From Gaiellasilicea sp963765705 (GTDB lineage Bacteria; Actinomycetota; Thermoleophilia; Gaiellales; Gaiellaceae), in the NCBI GenBank assembly GCA_963765705.1, contig CAVXXJ010000010.1, forward strand, positions 1 to 64,000: a DNA stretch of 64,000 nucleotides, written 5' to 3'. Within the stretch, counting starts at the first letter, position 1, and every line of letters starts with the position of its first letter. Of this stretch, positions 1-10,591 are shown one piece after another. A program made the translations under genes and the position numbers. The notes beneath the pieces were generated by a model, which saw only the letters and a program-made list of their open reading frames with translations, made no database searches and was not told the origin of the DNA.

Positions 1-493
1 AGCCGTTCGAATTGCCAAAGTGGCTGTTGGTGAGACCCAGCCTTTTGGCATTCTCGTTCATAACGTTGGCGAAGGCTTCCTCGGTCCCCGCGATGCATTC
101 GGCGAGGACCACGGAGGCGTCGTTGCCTGACAGCGTCACGATGCCGTGGAGCAGGTTTTCGACGCTGACCTGCTCACCTGGGGAGAGGAACATGGTCGAT
201 CCGGCAGCGGGGCCATGCCATTTCTTCCAAGTCTCGGGCCGCACGGTGCACATCTTGTTGAGTGGCAGCTCGCCACGATCGATGAGCTCGAATGCGACAT
301 TCGTCGTCATCATCTTGGCCATCGATGCCGGCGGCATGCGGCGGTCGGCATCCTTCGACAGCAGAATGGCGCCGGACGAAAGGTCGATCAGATAGGCGAC
401 CGGCGCCGGCGTATCGAAGGGCGGGGCCTTTGCAGGCGCGTTCGTGGTGAGGGTGAGTGCGGCAGCGGAGACAAGGAGAAGTGCGCGGTTCAT
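1..493 (-). CDS. Serine-type D-alanyl-D-alanine carboxypeptidase (PBP5/DacA family), N-terminal part
   Basis: This enzyme trims the terminal D-Ala from peptidoglycan stem peptides in the periplasm. Reading from the ATG at 493, residues 1-23 form a signal peptide (MNRALLLVSAAALTL...). The class motifs follow: SMAK at about residues 57-60, with Ser57 as nucleophile and Lys60 as general base, and SGN at about 122-124. The frame is open to the window edge, so the KTG motif and the C-terminal domain lie outside. It is transcribed away from the lytic transglycosylase behind it, which also acts on the cell wall. The family call is secure; the exact paralogue is not. Confidence 0.9.
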   Translation of the reverse strand, partial: MNRALLLVSAAALTLTTNAPAKAPPFDTPAPVAYLIDLSSGAILLSKDADRRMPPASMAKMMTTNVAFELIDRGELPLNKMCTVRPETWKKWHGPAAGSTMFLSPGEQVSVENLLHGIVTLSGNDASVVLAECIAGTEEAFANVMNENAKRLGLTNSHFGNSNG

Positions 494-566
494 CGACTCG
501 GGTTACGTCCTGCTAAGCGGATTGGAAGACCTTCCTATCGCCGCGATTCCAGTCGCGCGAGAGGGT

Positions 567-1695
567 TCAGCGCCTCACGATCGCATTTGCCAGAAGGCCG
601 ACCGAGAGCGCGTAGAAATTGGAGCAGTTGTAATCGAGGATCGCCCGGTAATTGCCGGTGAGCAGATAGGCCGTATTGTTCGGGCCATCAGGCTCCAGCA
701 GGGTGGCAACTTCCTGGTCCGAGAGCGAAGAGCTGTACGGCACGACGCCGATGGCGCGCCATTGGCCGACCGTCAGCCAGCGACTATGCCGGGAATAGAC
801 CCGCTCGCACCGAGGCGCGCGCAGCGTTGAACGAATGGCTGCGCGATTGAGCGTCGGTGAAACGCGCACGGCGACGCCCCAGGGCACGCCCGGCTTCCAT
901 CCGGCATTCCTCAGATAGTTGGCGATCGAGGCGAGCCCGTCCGATTCGCTGCCCCAGATGTCGGCAAAGCCGTCGCCATCGCCGTCAGCGCGGAGCTTGA
1001 CGACCACCGACGGCATGAATTGCGGATAGCCGGTCGCGCCCGCGTAGCTGCCTTTCAATCTCCAGCGCGGCACGCCCATGTCGATCAGCCGCAACGCCGA
1101 GATGAATTCGCTCTCGAACATGGCCCGGCGCCGCCCTTCGTAGGCAAGGCTGGCGAGCGCTTCGAGCAGGTCGAACCCTCCGGTCACGGCGCCGTAGCTT
1201 GTCTCGTGGCCATAGATTGCCATGAGGACGCCGGGGTCGACGCCATAGCGGGCGTGGATCCGGGTCAGGTTTCCGTAGATCGATGAATAGCGGCTCTGCC
1301 CCCGTCGGATCAGGCTCGAGCGTGACGTGCTGCCTTTGGTATGGCGCGAACGGCGGAATGTAGCTGCTGTTCGGCGGCCCGCCGGGCTGGGATTGGTCGA
1401 GTTCGATCGCGCGGCGGTTGAGATCCAGGCCGACTACGTTCGCCTGGATGGTCGATTCGCGGATCCCTTCCCTCCGTGCTCGAGCCGCAAGATACTGCTT
1501 GTAGGCCTCGAAGCCGGTCGGCGCCGCCCAAACCCGCTGGGTATAGATCGTCTGCACGGGCTGGATCGTTGGCTGAGGCGCGCCCTGCTGGACAACGCGC
1601 TGCGGCAGCGGCGCCAGCGGGTCGGCCTGCGCCGACGCAGGGCCGGACGCGACGCCTCCCATGGACGCAATCAAAAAGGCGCCGATCAACCGCAA
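567..1695 (-). CDS. Lytic murein transglycosylase, MltB/SLT_2 family
   Basis: It cleaves the MurNAc-GlcNAc bond of peptidoglycan with formation of a 1,6-anhydro product. The start chosen is TTG at 1695, placed about 7 nt behind a strong GGAGGGAG site, giving a signal peptide (LRLIGAFLIASMGGVASG). The catalytic Glu lies in IYGHETSYG, and the family segments YAGATGYPQFMPS and DIWGSESDGLASIANYL follow. The C-terminus (TAYLLTGNYRAILDYN) is typical of the MltB group. One frame change near 1310 separates the N-terminal third from the catalytic part; a single extra base explains it. About 375 residues after correction. Confidence 0.88.
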
Positions 1696-1813
1696 TGCGA
1701 CACTCCCTCCACGACGACACGCTACGGGCGAAACACCTGCCAACGCCAGCCGGGTTCGCCGCGCGCCTTGCACGTCCCACCCCGACACGCGATAGCAGCT
1801 AGAGCTGAACGAA

Positions 1814-1903
1814 GGATGGGTGGCCGAGTGGTTTAAGGCAGCGGTCTTGAAAACCGCCGTGGGTGCAAGCCCACCGTGGGTTCGAATCCCACCCCATCCG
1901 CCA
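1814..1903 (+). tRNA. tRNA-Ser (anticodon UGA)
   Basis: The 90-nt cloverleaf includes an encoded CCA. Acceptor arms GGATGGG and CCCATCC pair, the anticodon loop is CTTGAAA with TGA as anticodon, the long variable arm GTGGGTGCAAGCCCAC marks class II tRNA-Ser, and the T loop is GGTTCGAATCC. Confidence 0.97.
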
Positions 1904-1918
1904 AGCTGAACAAGCCCG

Positions 1919-3255
1919 TCAGGCGGGTTGTTGGATAACTCCAGCCAGATCTTCGGAGGCCGTTCGCGCCGAGGGCGCGGATCTCTTCGCCGTCGCCGAC
2001 ATGCCACGCAGCGCGACCAGGAGGCCGACCGTCATCGCGAACAGCATGTGGATGGAAAGCATCATAAAGATCCATTCGAAATTGGAGTGGGCCACGACCA
2101 TCAGGATCGTGACGGCAATCCCAATCGAATATTCCTTGCTGAAGCCTGGCGCCGCTCGTGCCATGTCGCTCAATGCGAGCGAGAAGACGGCAGCGAAGAT
2201 GCCGCAAATGCCAATGAGGCCCAGCCATCCCATTTCCGCTGTAACAAGGTAAAACGTGTTGTGCGCGACGGCCTTGAAGGCGGACCATTGCAAGCCGGCG
2301 CGCGCGTTATATCCGCCCACATTTGCGACCGCGACATAGCGGTTCGAGCCAATCCCGAGCGGATAATCAGCAATGATCATTGCCGCTGCCTTCTTCATTT
2401 GCTCCCGCTCCTCGGTACTTCCTTCACGGGTCAGTTCGGAGCGACGATCGATCGCTCCGATCAGGATGGGTGCAGCCACGACCAAGGCAATCGTTCCAAG
2501 CGCGGCAATCGTCATCTTGCGGCTGGTCATTCGATACCGGCACGACAGGATCGTCGTCAGGATCAGACCCGCGCCCATCAAACCGATTGTCGCCCGCGAT
2601 CCGCCCGTCCAGGCGATCATGAACGCAACTCCAACGCAAAGGAGCGCTCGCCGCTGATAATATCCGCCCAGGAAACGCCGCGAAAGCCGGATAAATGACG
2701 AAATGCGAAGCCATACCGAGCAGGTTCTGGTGGCCGAACCAACCACCTGCCTGGATGTCGCCACCCAGTTTTTGTTGAAGTGCAACCACCCCCTGGATCG
2801 AAAGCCCCACAATCAGGCCGGTCATCAACCCAATGGGCACGTCCCTGTTGACAACGGATGCGCGCGCGATCGCGTAGTAAATCAGGGCGCACCGGACGAG
2901 CGTCCATAAGTAGAAGACCGAAGGAACTTTGATTGCGGCGACCGACGTCGAAACGACCCACGCGAACAGATAGAAAGCCACTGCGAGCTTGATCCTGAGC
3001 GGAGTTCGCATGCGACCTCCCGCGACGATCATCGCGATTGCGACTGCATCGACCAGAGAGACATCGATGCCCTTCGCAATCCCCTGCCAGGTGGACCATG
3101 TGTAAGGCGAAGCCACGATGTTGAAGCGGACTTCCAGGAAGGGCAGCAAGCCAAGGAAAAAGGCCGCAAGGGGAAGGCTGACTCTTATGGTTCCGAAGCC
3201 AGATCGAGAGCATCGGCGTGAGGACCATCAGTCCGGCGAGGAAAATCCACTTCAC
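1919..3255 (-). CDS. O-antigen ligase/polymerase-like membrane protein (WaaL/Wzy family)
   Basis: A polytopic inner-membrane protein of about 445 residues with roughly 11 hydrophobic segments. Known members attach or polymerise O-antigen or exopolysaccharide units on the periplasmic side. The C-terminal half has the family hallmark HNTFYLVTAEMGWLGLIG after a large polar loop (RSELTREGSTEEREQMKKA), with RGSRAT-like positive residues (TGGSRATIGL) before it. Frame changes near 3,135 and 2,660 break the reading frame into three pieces that join sensibly. Whether it is a ligase or a polymerase cannot be told, and no other polysaccharide genes lie beside it. Confidence 0.8.
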
Positions 3256-3292
3256 GAGCGCGCGATTCCGTTGTCCGTTCGAGACTGCATCC

Positions 3293-3322
3293 TAGGCATT
3301 GTTCGTGTCGATGGAATGCCTA
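3293..3322. repeat. Inverted repeat in the intergenic region before the TonB receptor
   Basis: Perfect 8-bp arms TAGGCATT and AATGCCTA flank a 14-nt spacer in the 254-bp gap between two divergently transcribed genes. It could be an operator or part of a transcript leader; there is no T-tract, so a terminator is less likely. Nothing else recognisable was seen in the gap. Confidence 0.4.
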
Positions 3323-3509
3323 TCGCGCGTCCGTCGTAATTCGGCACATCGTATCCTGTCGGTTGAATACCGCTAACGGCCATTCCCGTTTAGCCGCCCG
3401 TCGCGCACCAACGGCACTTGTCGAACCGTTCGTCGATTGATCGAACCCGGTTCGCGCGGCCCAAACGCCTCCCCTACCGACGCCCCTGTCAAAAAACAGG
3501 GGGATACGA

Positions 3510-5688
3510 ATGGCGCGAGCCATATTGCTCGGAAGTCTTGCAGCGACGGCGCTGGCCAGCCCGGATATGGCCTTGGCGCAGACGCCCAGTCCGAGCGACC
3601 CGCAATCCACGGCCGCTGCCCCCGCAGGCCCGCCATCCCGGGTCACGACCTATGATGCGGCCTATTTCACGCAATATGCTCCGCGCACGGCGCTCGACAT
3701 CGCCCGTCGGGTGCCGGGCTTCCAGCTCGATCTCGGAAGCACGCAAACCGATCTCGGGCAGGTCGACGTGCGGGGCTTCGCCGGAACCGCAGGCAATGTC
3801 GTTTTCAACGGAGCCCGGCCGACGTCGAAGGCGGAATCGCTCGAGGTCGTGCTCGCCCGTATCCCTGCCCAGCGGGTCATCCGCGTCGAACTCGGCCCGG
3901 GCGACCTTTACGGCTCCGACTATTCCGGCAAGAGCCAGGTCCTGAATGTCATCCTGTCGGCGGAATCCGGCATCGATGGAAACGTTACGGCAGCGGGAAA
4001 TCGGCGTCACACCGGCTACATCAACACCGATATCTCCGGCTCCGCGATCATCCGGCGCGGGCCGTCGACCTTCAACCTTTCGGCCGGCACCGGAAGGAAC
4101 AAGCAGCTCGAAGAGGGCACCGACACGCTCACGGACCGCGCGACCGGCGATCAGGTCGAGTTCCGGCGCAAGCACAACAGCTATTTCAACCGCGATCCTT
4201 ACCTGTCGGGCAGCTGGGCGCTCGAGCGCGGCGTCCGACAATGCCTATCGCCTCAACGCTCGCTGGCAGCCGAGCCGGTTCGACCTGCACCAGGACAATC
4301 GGGTTACGCCGTCCGGTGGCCCGCAGCACGACGACAATCTGGACCAGCACTTCCGAAATCCGGTGATCGAGATCGGCGGCGACGTGACCCGCCCGCTCGC
4401 CGGCGGAGCGATCAAGCTCGTCGGCCTCGCGACCCGCCGCAAGCGCGACGATAGCGAGACCTACCAGCTCCGCGACGGCCTGATCGAGAACAACGCCTCC
4501 GTCATCGGCGGCTTCGACCAGCACATCGAGGCACGCCGAAACGAAACCATCGGCCGCTTGAGCTGGACCCGGTCGAACCTCGCCGGCTTCTCGTTCGAAG
4601 TCGGCGCGGAAGCGGCGCTCAACACGCTCGATAGCCAGGTCGAATTGTTCGCATTCGACCAGAATGGCGCGCGAGTGCGAATCAACCTTCCGCTCGACGA
4701 CGCCACGGTGAAGGAAAAGCGCGGCGAGGTTTACGTCAGTCTCGGCCGAAACCTCTCCCCTACCCTTCGCGTCGACGGCGGCGTGAATTACGAATTCTCG
4801 CGCCTGAAAGTGCGCGGCGACGCCCTCGCCGACCGCACGCTGAAGTTCCTGAAGCCGAACCTCTCCGTCGACTGGCGGCCGGGCAACGGCTGGCATGGCC
4901 AGTCTTTCGGTTCGCCGAACCGTCGCCCAGCTCGATTTCTACGACTTCATCAGCGTCGCCGAACTTTCGACCGACCGGGTCAATGCCGGCAACGAGAACC
5001 TCCAGCCGCAGCGGACCTGGGAGTTTCGCCTGACCGCCGAGCATCCGCTGCTGGGTGACGGCCTGATCAAGCTCGATCTGGGCCACGACCGGATCAGCAT
5101 GCTCCAGGACCGCATCCTGATCTTCGACGACCTGGGGAATGCGTTCGACGCGCCCGGCAATCTCGGCTCCGGCAAGCGCAGCTTTGCCGAGCTGACGCTC
5201 GATGCCCCGCTCGGCAAGCTGTGGAGCGGGCTTCGCGCCAAGTTCACCGGCACCATCCAGCGCACACGCGTCGAGGACCCGATCACCGGGCGAACAGCGC
5301 AATTTCAGCGGCTTCTTCCCCAACTGGCAGTGGCGGGTCGACGTTCGCCGCGATGCCGGGCAAATTCTCGTACGGCTTCAGCGTCAACGACAACCAGCAC
5401 TTCACTTTCTTCCGGACCGATGAGTTCGACACCAACTTCAATGGCGGGCCGTTCGGAACGGCCTTCGTCGAGTATCGCCCGTCCGCGCGCACCGCGATCA
5501 CGTTCGACGTCGACAATCTGTTCAACACCAGCGGCAACCGCACCCGCCGGCTGTTCTTCCCCAACCGGTCCGCGCCGACGACGGTCATCGACGAGGTCCG
5601 CGAGCGCAATCGCCACCTCAGCTTTGGCCTGACGCTCAAGCAGAGCTTCGGCGGAAGCAGCAGCAGTGGGGTGGCGAAGGCGGACTGA
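3510..5688 (+). CDS. TonB-dependent outer-membrane receptor
   Basis: An outer-membrane beta-barrel of about 724 residues that takes up an unknown ligand with TonB energy. It starts at an ATG behind AGGGGGAT and has a signal peptide ending near ALAQ. The plug domain spans roughly residues 45-145 (IARRVPGFQLDLGS, VRGFAGTAGNVVFNG, IRVELGPGDLYGSDYSGKSQVLNVIL). The last barrel strand ends at LTLKQSF, after which a short polar tail rich in Ser and Gly is unusual, since such barrels normally end on the aromatic residue. Frameshifts at about 4,231, 4,903, 5,290 and 5,360 are each explained by one extra base. No ligand-specific neighbour is present. Confidence 0.88.
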
Positions 5689-5732
5689 GAGGGGTAAGGA
5701 GCCCGCGACTTCTTTAATCGCAGGGTATCCAC

Positions 5733-6956
5733 GTGGCCACTTCACTCAAGGCGGACGCTCATCATCACGAGCCCGCAATCCTGCCGTTCGACTGGGCGGA
5801 TCCGTTCGATCTCGAGCATCAGCTGACGGACGAGGAACGGCTCGTCCGCGACACCGCCGAGAATTACGCGCAGGAGAAGCTGCAGCCACGAGTGACCAGC
5901 GCCTACCTCGACGAGCGCTTCGACCGCGAGATCATGAGCGAGATGGGCGAGCTCGGCCTGCTCGGCGCCACCGTTCCCGAGGAATATGGCGGAGCCGGCC
6001 TCGGCTACGTCAGCTACGGATTGATCGCCCGCGCAGTCGAGCGTGTGGACAGCGGCTATCGTTCGGCTTGCTCGGTGCAGTCGAGCCTCGTGATGTATCC
6101 GATCTTCGCTTACGGCTCCGAGGAGCAGCGGCGGAAGTATCTTCCCAAGCTTGCTCGGGGCGAATTCGTCGGCTGCTTCGGACTGACCGAGCCGGACTCC
6201 GGGTCCGACCCGGGAAGCATGCGGACCCGCGCGGAGAAGACCGCCGACGGCTATCGCATCACCGGCACCAAGATGTGGATCACCAACTCGCCGATCGCCG
6301 ACGTCTTCGTCGTCTGGGCGAAGTCGGAAGCGCACGGCGGCAAGATCCGCGGCTTCGTCCTCGAAAAGGGCATGGCCGGGCCTCAGCGCGCCGAAGATCA
6401 AGGAAAAGCTCTCGCTCCGCGCCTCGATCACCGGCGAGATCGTGATGGACAATGTCGAGGTCGGCGAAGACGCGCTGCTGCCCAACGTCGAGGGCCTCAA
6501 GGGCCCGTTCGGCTGCCTCAACCGCGCGCGCTACGGCATCGGCTGGGGCTCGATGGGCGCCGCCGAGGCCTGCTACGCCGCCGCGCGGCAATACACGCTC
6601 GACCGCAAGCAGTTCGGCCGGCCCCTCGCCTCCAACCAGCTCGTGCAGCTGAAGCTCGCCAACATGGTGACCGAGATCACGCTTGGCCTGCAGGCGGCGC
6701 TCCGCGTCGGCCGCCGGCTCGAAGAGGGCGAGCTTGATCCCCGAGACGATCAGCCTGATCAAGCGCAACAATTGCGGCAAGGCGCTCGATATCGCCCGCA
6801 TCGCCCGCGACATGCATGGCGGCAACGGCATCAGCGCCGAGTTCCATGTCATGCGCCACGCCGCCAACCTCGAGACGGTGAACACCTACGAGGGCACGCA
6901 CGACGTCCATGCACTGATCCTCGGGCCGCGCGATCACCGGCATCTCCGCTTTCTAG
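5733..6956 (+). CDS. gcdH: Glutaryl-CoA dehydrogenase
   Basis: An FAD enzyme that oxidises and decarboxylates glutaryl-CoA to crotonyl-CoA in lysine/tryptophan and glutarate breakdown. The match to the family is close over its whole length: VDSGYRSACSVQSSLVMYP, FGLTEPDSGSDP, ITGTKMWITNSPIAD, CLNRARYGIGWG, ARDMHGGNGIS, and NTYEGTHDVHALILGRAITG, where the Glu of YEGTHD is the catalytic base. The start is GTG. Three extra bases (near 6,383, 6,735 and 6,925) break the frame; corrected, it encodes about 406 residues, the usual size. No transport or regulatory partner stands beside it. Confidence 0.94.
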
Positions 6957-7003
6957 ACCGCGAACATCCTGATAGGTTACGGCCCCGTAACACTGGGGGA
7001 TAC

Positions 7004-7580
7004 ATGAACATGTTCGGTTGGATCATTCTCGGCGTCATCGTCCTGCTCGTGCTGGTGGTGATCGGCATCTACAATCGCCTGGTCACGCAGCGCGCCCTGG
7101 TCCGGGAAGGCGTTCAGCGGGATCACGGTCCAACTGCGCCGCCGCGCCGATCTCATCCCGAACCTGGTCGAGACGGTGAAGGGCTATGCCAGCCACGAAC
7201 GCGAGACGCTCGACGCGGTCACCGCGCGCCGCGGCGCGGCAACGAATGCTGGAAGCGTCGCCGCGACCGCGCAGGCCGACATGCGCGATGACCGGCCTGC
7301 TCGGGCGGCTGATGGCCGTCGCCGAGGCCTATCCGGACCTGAAGGCGGACGATAATTTCCGCCAACTCCAGAGCGAGCTGTCGAACATCGAGGGCGAGCT
7401 TCAGTCGGCCCGGCGCTACTACAATGCGACGGTCCGCGACCTCAACACGACCGTCAGTGGCTTTCCCGGCGTGCTGGTTGCGCGGACCGATGGGGTTCAA
7501 CGAAGAGCCCTATCTACGAGGACGCCGACCCGGCGATCCAGTCGGCGCCCAAGGTCGAATTCACCCCCGCCGCGAGCTGA
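7004..7580 (+). CDS. lemA: LemA family protein
   Basis: A membrane-anchored protein of unknown biochemical role. Residues 4-24 are a transmembrane helix (FGWIILGVIVLLVLVVIGIY), followed by the family signature NRLVTQRALVREG, then GITVQLRRRADLIPNLVETV, an alpha-helical bundle, RRYYNATVRDLN and the end GFNEEPYYEDADP. Four extra bases (near 7,110, 7,255, 7,488 and 7,515) break it; the corrected length is about 190 residues. It is separated by only 4 nt from the DUF2207 gene, a pairing seen in many bacteria. Confidence 0.9.
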
Positions 7581-7584
7581 CGTC

Positions 7585-9507
7585 ATGACGATCGGGGGCT
7601 GGGTTCGGGCAGCGCTCGTTGCGCTGGCCCTGGCGCTGCCGAGCCGCGGCAGCCGCCGAGGAACGGATCAAGCGCTTTCAAAGCGACATCGCCGTCCTGA
7701 AGAACGGGTCGATCGACGTCACCGAGACGATCGAGGTCACGGCCGAGAATGTCCGGATCAATCACGGCATCTTTCGCGACTTTCCGATCCGCTATCGCAT
7801 TCCGCGAGGCGGCTACGTTCGCGTCGGCTTCGAGTTTGTCGACGCCACCCTTGATGGGCAGCCGGTCCGGACCAGCGAGGAAACAATCAAGGGCGGCGTC
7901 CGCATCAAGCTGGGCGATCCTAACAGCTATGTGTCGACCGGCCCGCACGTCTACCGGATCCACTACCGCGCCGATCGCGAGCTCGGCCGCTTCGACAAGT
8001 TCGACGAGCTTTATTGGAACGTGACCGGCAACGGCTGGATCTTCCCGATCGACGTTGCCGAAGTAACCGTCCGCTTGCCGAGCCCCGTCCGCTTCACGGA
8101 TCAAGCCTATTACACTGGCGCCGAGGGCAGTACTTCTCGCTCTGCGAGGCTGGTCTCCGAACAGCCCGGGCAGGCAACGATCACGACGACGCGCTCCACT
8201 TGGGCCCAACGAGGGCCTGACCGTCGCTCTCGCCTGGCCGAAGGGCGTCATCGACCCGCCGACCCAGTCAGAATTGTTCGGCAAATGGTTCGCACGCAAT
8301 GGCTCTTCACTGGTCTCCTTGCTCGGGCTGTGGGCGCTGGCGGCCTATTACTGGATCGCCTGGGACCGCGCCGGTCGGGATCCCGATGCGGGGACGATGG
8401 TTCCGCTCTTCTCGCCGCCGGAAAACATGTCGCCGGCGGCTGTCCGCTACATGATGAAGCGCAAGGTCGATCCGCGGACCATGTCCTCGACCCTGGTCAG
8501 CCTCGGCGTCCATGGCCAGATCCGCATCGACAAGGAAAAGGGTGGCTTCTTCTCGTCAGACACAACGACCGTCTCGCGGACGCCCACTGCGTCTGACGGC
8601 CCCTTGTCCGATGAGGAGCAAGGGTATCTCACGACCCTGATCCCCTATCCATCGGGATCGATCGAGGTCGACAACGAGAATCACACCACTTTCGAGGCAG
8701 CCAAGAAATCGCTCGAGACAGTCCTGACGGAGCGGTTCGACGGCAAATTGTTCTTCCGCAACTGGGCATGGATCTTCGGCGGAGCGGCGCTCTTCCTCGC
8801 CGTCATCATGGCGACCGGCGCAGCCGCGAGCTGGGGTGCCGGCGGCTCGGAACGGTTCGCATTGCCACTAGCTGTCGCGGCGATCGGCATGGTCTTTCGC
8901 TTCGTCCCGGCCTTCGCCCGGATGAGCGGCAAGTCGCTGCTTGTCGGTGCGGCCGCCATCGGGCTCATCTTCCTGATGGTCGTCAGCGGGGCTCCCCTGC
9001 TCTTCCGTGCGCTGGAGGAAGGCAATTTCTGGCCGTTCCTGCCGCTCGCCGTTGGGCTTCCACTCGTACTTTCGTCCTTCTGGTGGATGCCCTCCCCAAC
9101 CATTGAGGGCCAGAAGCTCATCGACCGCATCCTCGGCTTCAAGCACTATCTGTCAGTTACTGAGGCCAATCAGCTGGACCGGATGCATCCGCCCGCCGAT
9201 ACGCCCGAGCTCTTCGAGAAATTCCTGCCCTATGCTATCGCGCTCGACGTCGAAAACCGTTGGGCGAAGCGCTTCACGTCCGTGCTCGCAGCCGCCTCGG
9301 CCACGCCTGCCGCAGCCGGCGGTTTTGCCTGGTACAGCGGTTCGGACTCGCCCTGGAACGATGCCACGGGGTTTCACCAGCTCCATCGGTGGAACGCTTG
9401 CCAGCACCTTGAGCTCAGCTTCAACCGCGCCCGGATCATCGAGCGGTTCGGGCGGTGGTGGTTTCTCCGGTGGCGGCGGCGGCGGAGGTGGCGGCGGCGG
9501 CTGGTAG
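7585..9507 (+). CDS. DUF2207 domain membrane protein (YciQ-like)
   Basis: The N-terminal signal peptide is followed by the exported DUF2207 domain (IKRFQSDIAVLKNGSIDVTE, ENVRINHGIFRDFPIRY, WNVTGNGWIFPI). A transmembrane helix (about 8,300-8,350) leads to a cytoplasmic part (AAVRYMMKRKVDPRTMSSTL), two or three further helices and FEKFLPYAIALDVENRWAKRF. The C-terminus is a glycine run ending in Trp (GGGGFSGGGGGGGGGGGW), typical of the family. Frame breaks at about 7,650, 8,200-8,260 and 9,385. Function is not established. It ends 2 bp from the convergent GNAT gene. Confidence 0.88.
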
Positions 9508-9509
9508 GC

Positions 9510-10040
9510 CTACCAGGCTGGCCGCTTGAGAACGACTGTCGGGTCGTTGTGATAGACCGTCTCGCTGACCTTCTCGAAGCCCAGCTTCGCGGCCAGCTTC
9601 AGTGACGGCTCATTCTCAGGAGCGATGATCGCCCAGATTGGCGTCGATGAGAGGTTCGCCTCGGTCCAGTCGAGTATTGCGCGGCAGCCTTCCGAGGCCA
9701 TTCCCTTCCCGTGCGTCTCGGCCGCGAAGATCCAGCCCATCTCCGGCTGCTCACCGAATTCAGGCTCCAGGTCGCGCCAGGCCGTGAAGATGCCGAGGCT
9801 GCCGACGAGCTTACCCTCGTCCTTGCGCTCGGCCGCCCAGGTACCAAAACCGTTGAACTGCCAGCCGCCGGCAGCGGCCAGCAGGCGGCGCCAGCACTCC
9901 TCCGCGCCCATGGGATCGGGCCCGAAATGCCGATGCACGTCGGGATGCTGCAGAATTGCGTGATAAGGGCGGAAGTCTTCCTTCCGCCAGGGCCGCAAGA
10001 GAAGCCGCTCGGTCTCGATGAGCGGCGCCTGCTGGATCAC
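9510..10040 (-). CDS. GNAT family N-acetyltransferase (RimJ/RimL-like)
   Basis: An intact 176-residue acyltransferase. The N-terminus TERLLLRPWRKEDFRPY is the RimJ/RimL-type beta-strand, GWIFAAETHGKGMASEG is the acetyl-CoA pyrophosphate-binding loop (consensus R/Q-x-x-G-x-G/A), and IIAPENEPSLKLAAKLGFE is the C-terminal motif B with the conserved Asn-x-x-S. The substrate cannot be predicted. It shares a strand with rpmE, 4 bp downstream of it. Confidence 0.9.
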   Translation of the reverse strand: MIQQAPLIETERLLLRPWRKEDFRPYHAILQHPDVHRHFGPDPMGAEECWRRLLAAAGGWQFNGFGTWAAERKDEGKLVGSLGIFTAWRDLEPEFGEQPEMGWIFAAETHGKGMASEGCRAILDWTEANLSSTPIWAIIAPENEPSLKLAAKLGFEKVSETVYHNDPTVVLKRPAW

Positions 10041-10043
10041 CTT

Positions 10044-10274
10044 TTACTTTTTGCCGAGGCTGAGGCCGCCGAAGCGCTTGTTGAAGCGCGCAACCTGGCC
10101 GCCCGTGTCGAGCATCTGGCCACGACCGCCGGTCCACGCCGGGTGAGAGGTCGGGTCGATCTCGAGGTGCAGCGTGTCGCCTTCCTTGCCCCACGTCGAG
10201 CGAGTCTCGAACGTGCTGCCGTCCGTCATCTGGACGGTAATCATGTGATAGTCGGGATGGGTACCGGATTTCAT
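10044..10274 (-). CDS. rpmE: 50S ribosomal protein L31, zinc-independent form
   Basis: A 76-residue intact ribosomal protein: MKSGTHPDYHMITVQMTDG at the N-terminus, then RSTWGKEGDTLHLEIDPTSH and HPAWTGG. It lacks the CxxC pair that binds zinc in the other L31 class, as usual for alphaproteobacteria. It lies head to head with the riboswitch-led btu operon. Confidence 0.97.
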   Translation of the reverse strand: MKSGTHPDYHMITVQMTDGSTFETRSTWGKEGDTLHLEIDPTSHPAWTGGRGQMLDTGGQVARFNKRFGGLSLGKK

Positions 10275-10390
10275 GTGTCAGTTCCTTGAAATGGCGCTGG
10301 TTTCCGACCAGCAGCCGGGAATGTCGCGCGCACTTAGGCGACGGGCCGCTTCTTGACAAGGCTGGGCGCCCCCTCCTAGCCCCGCGACCG

Positions 10391-10505
10391 GATCGAGGTC
10401 CGGCGGTTACGGCCGCCGGCCAAGAAGGAAGCCGGTGAGAAACCGGCGCTGTGCCCGCAACTGTATCCGCCCGTTGGGGTGGAAGTCAGACACTTGCCTT
10501 GGTCC
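10391..10505 (+). promoter_or_regulatory. Cobalamin (AdoCbl) riboswitch
   Basis: The leader contains the conserved aptamer core: AAGAAGGAAGCCGGTGAGAA, then CCGGCGCTGTGCCCGCAACT (the B12-box region) and the 3-prime closing segment GGAAGTCAGACACTTGCC. It ends about 85 nt before the btuB start. Such riboswitches shut down B12 uptake genes when adenosylcobalamin is plentiful. Confidence 0.93.
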
Positions 10506-10591
10506 GTCGTCCGTTTCTCCGGCCGGGACCAGCCGTGGAGCGTGGGTGCTGCGCATCCTCCGAGACGACATGTTCGTCAAAGGAGGAAAAA

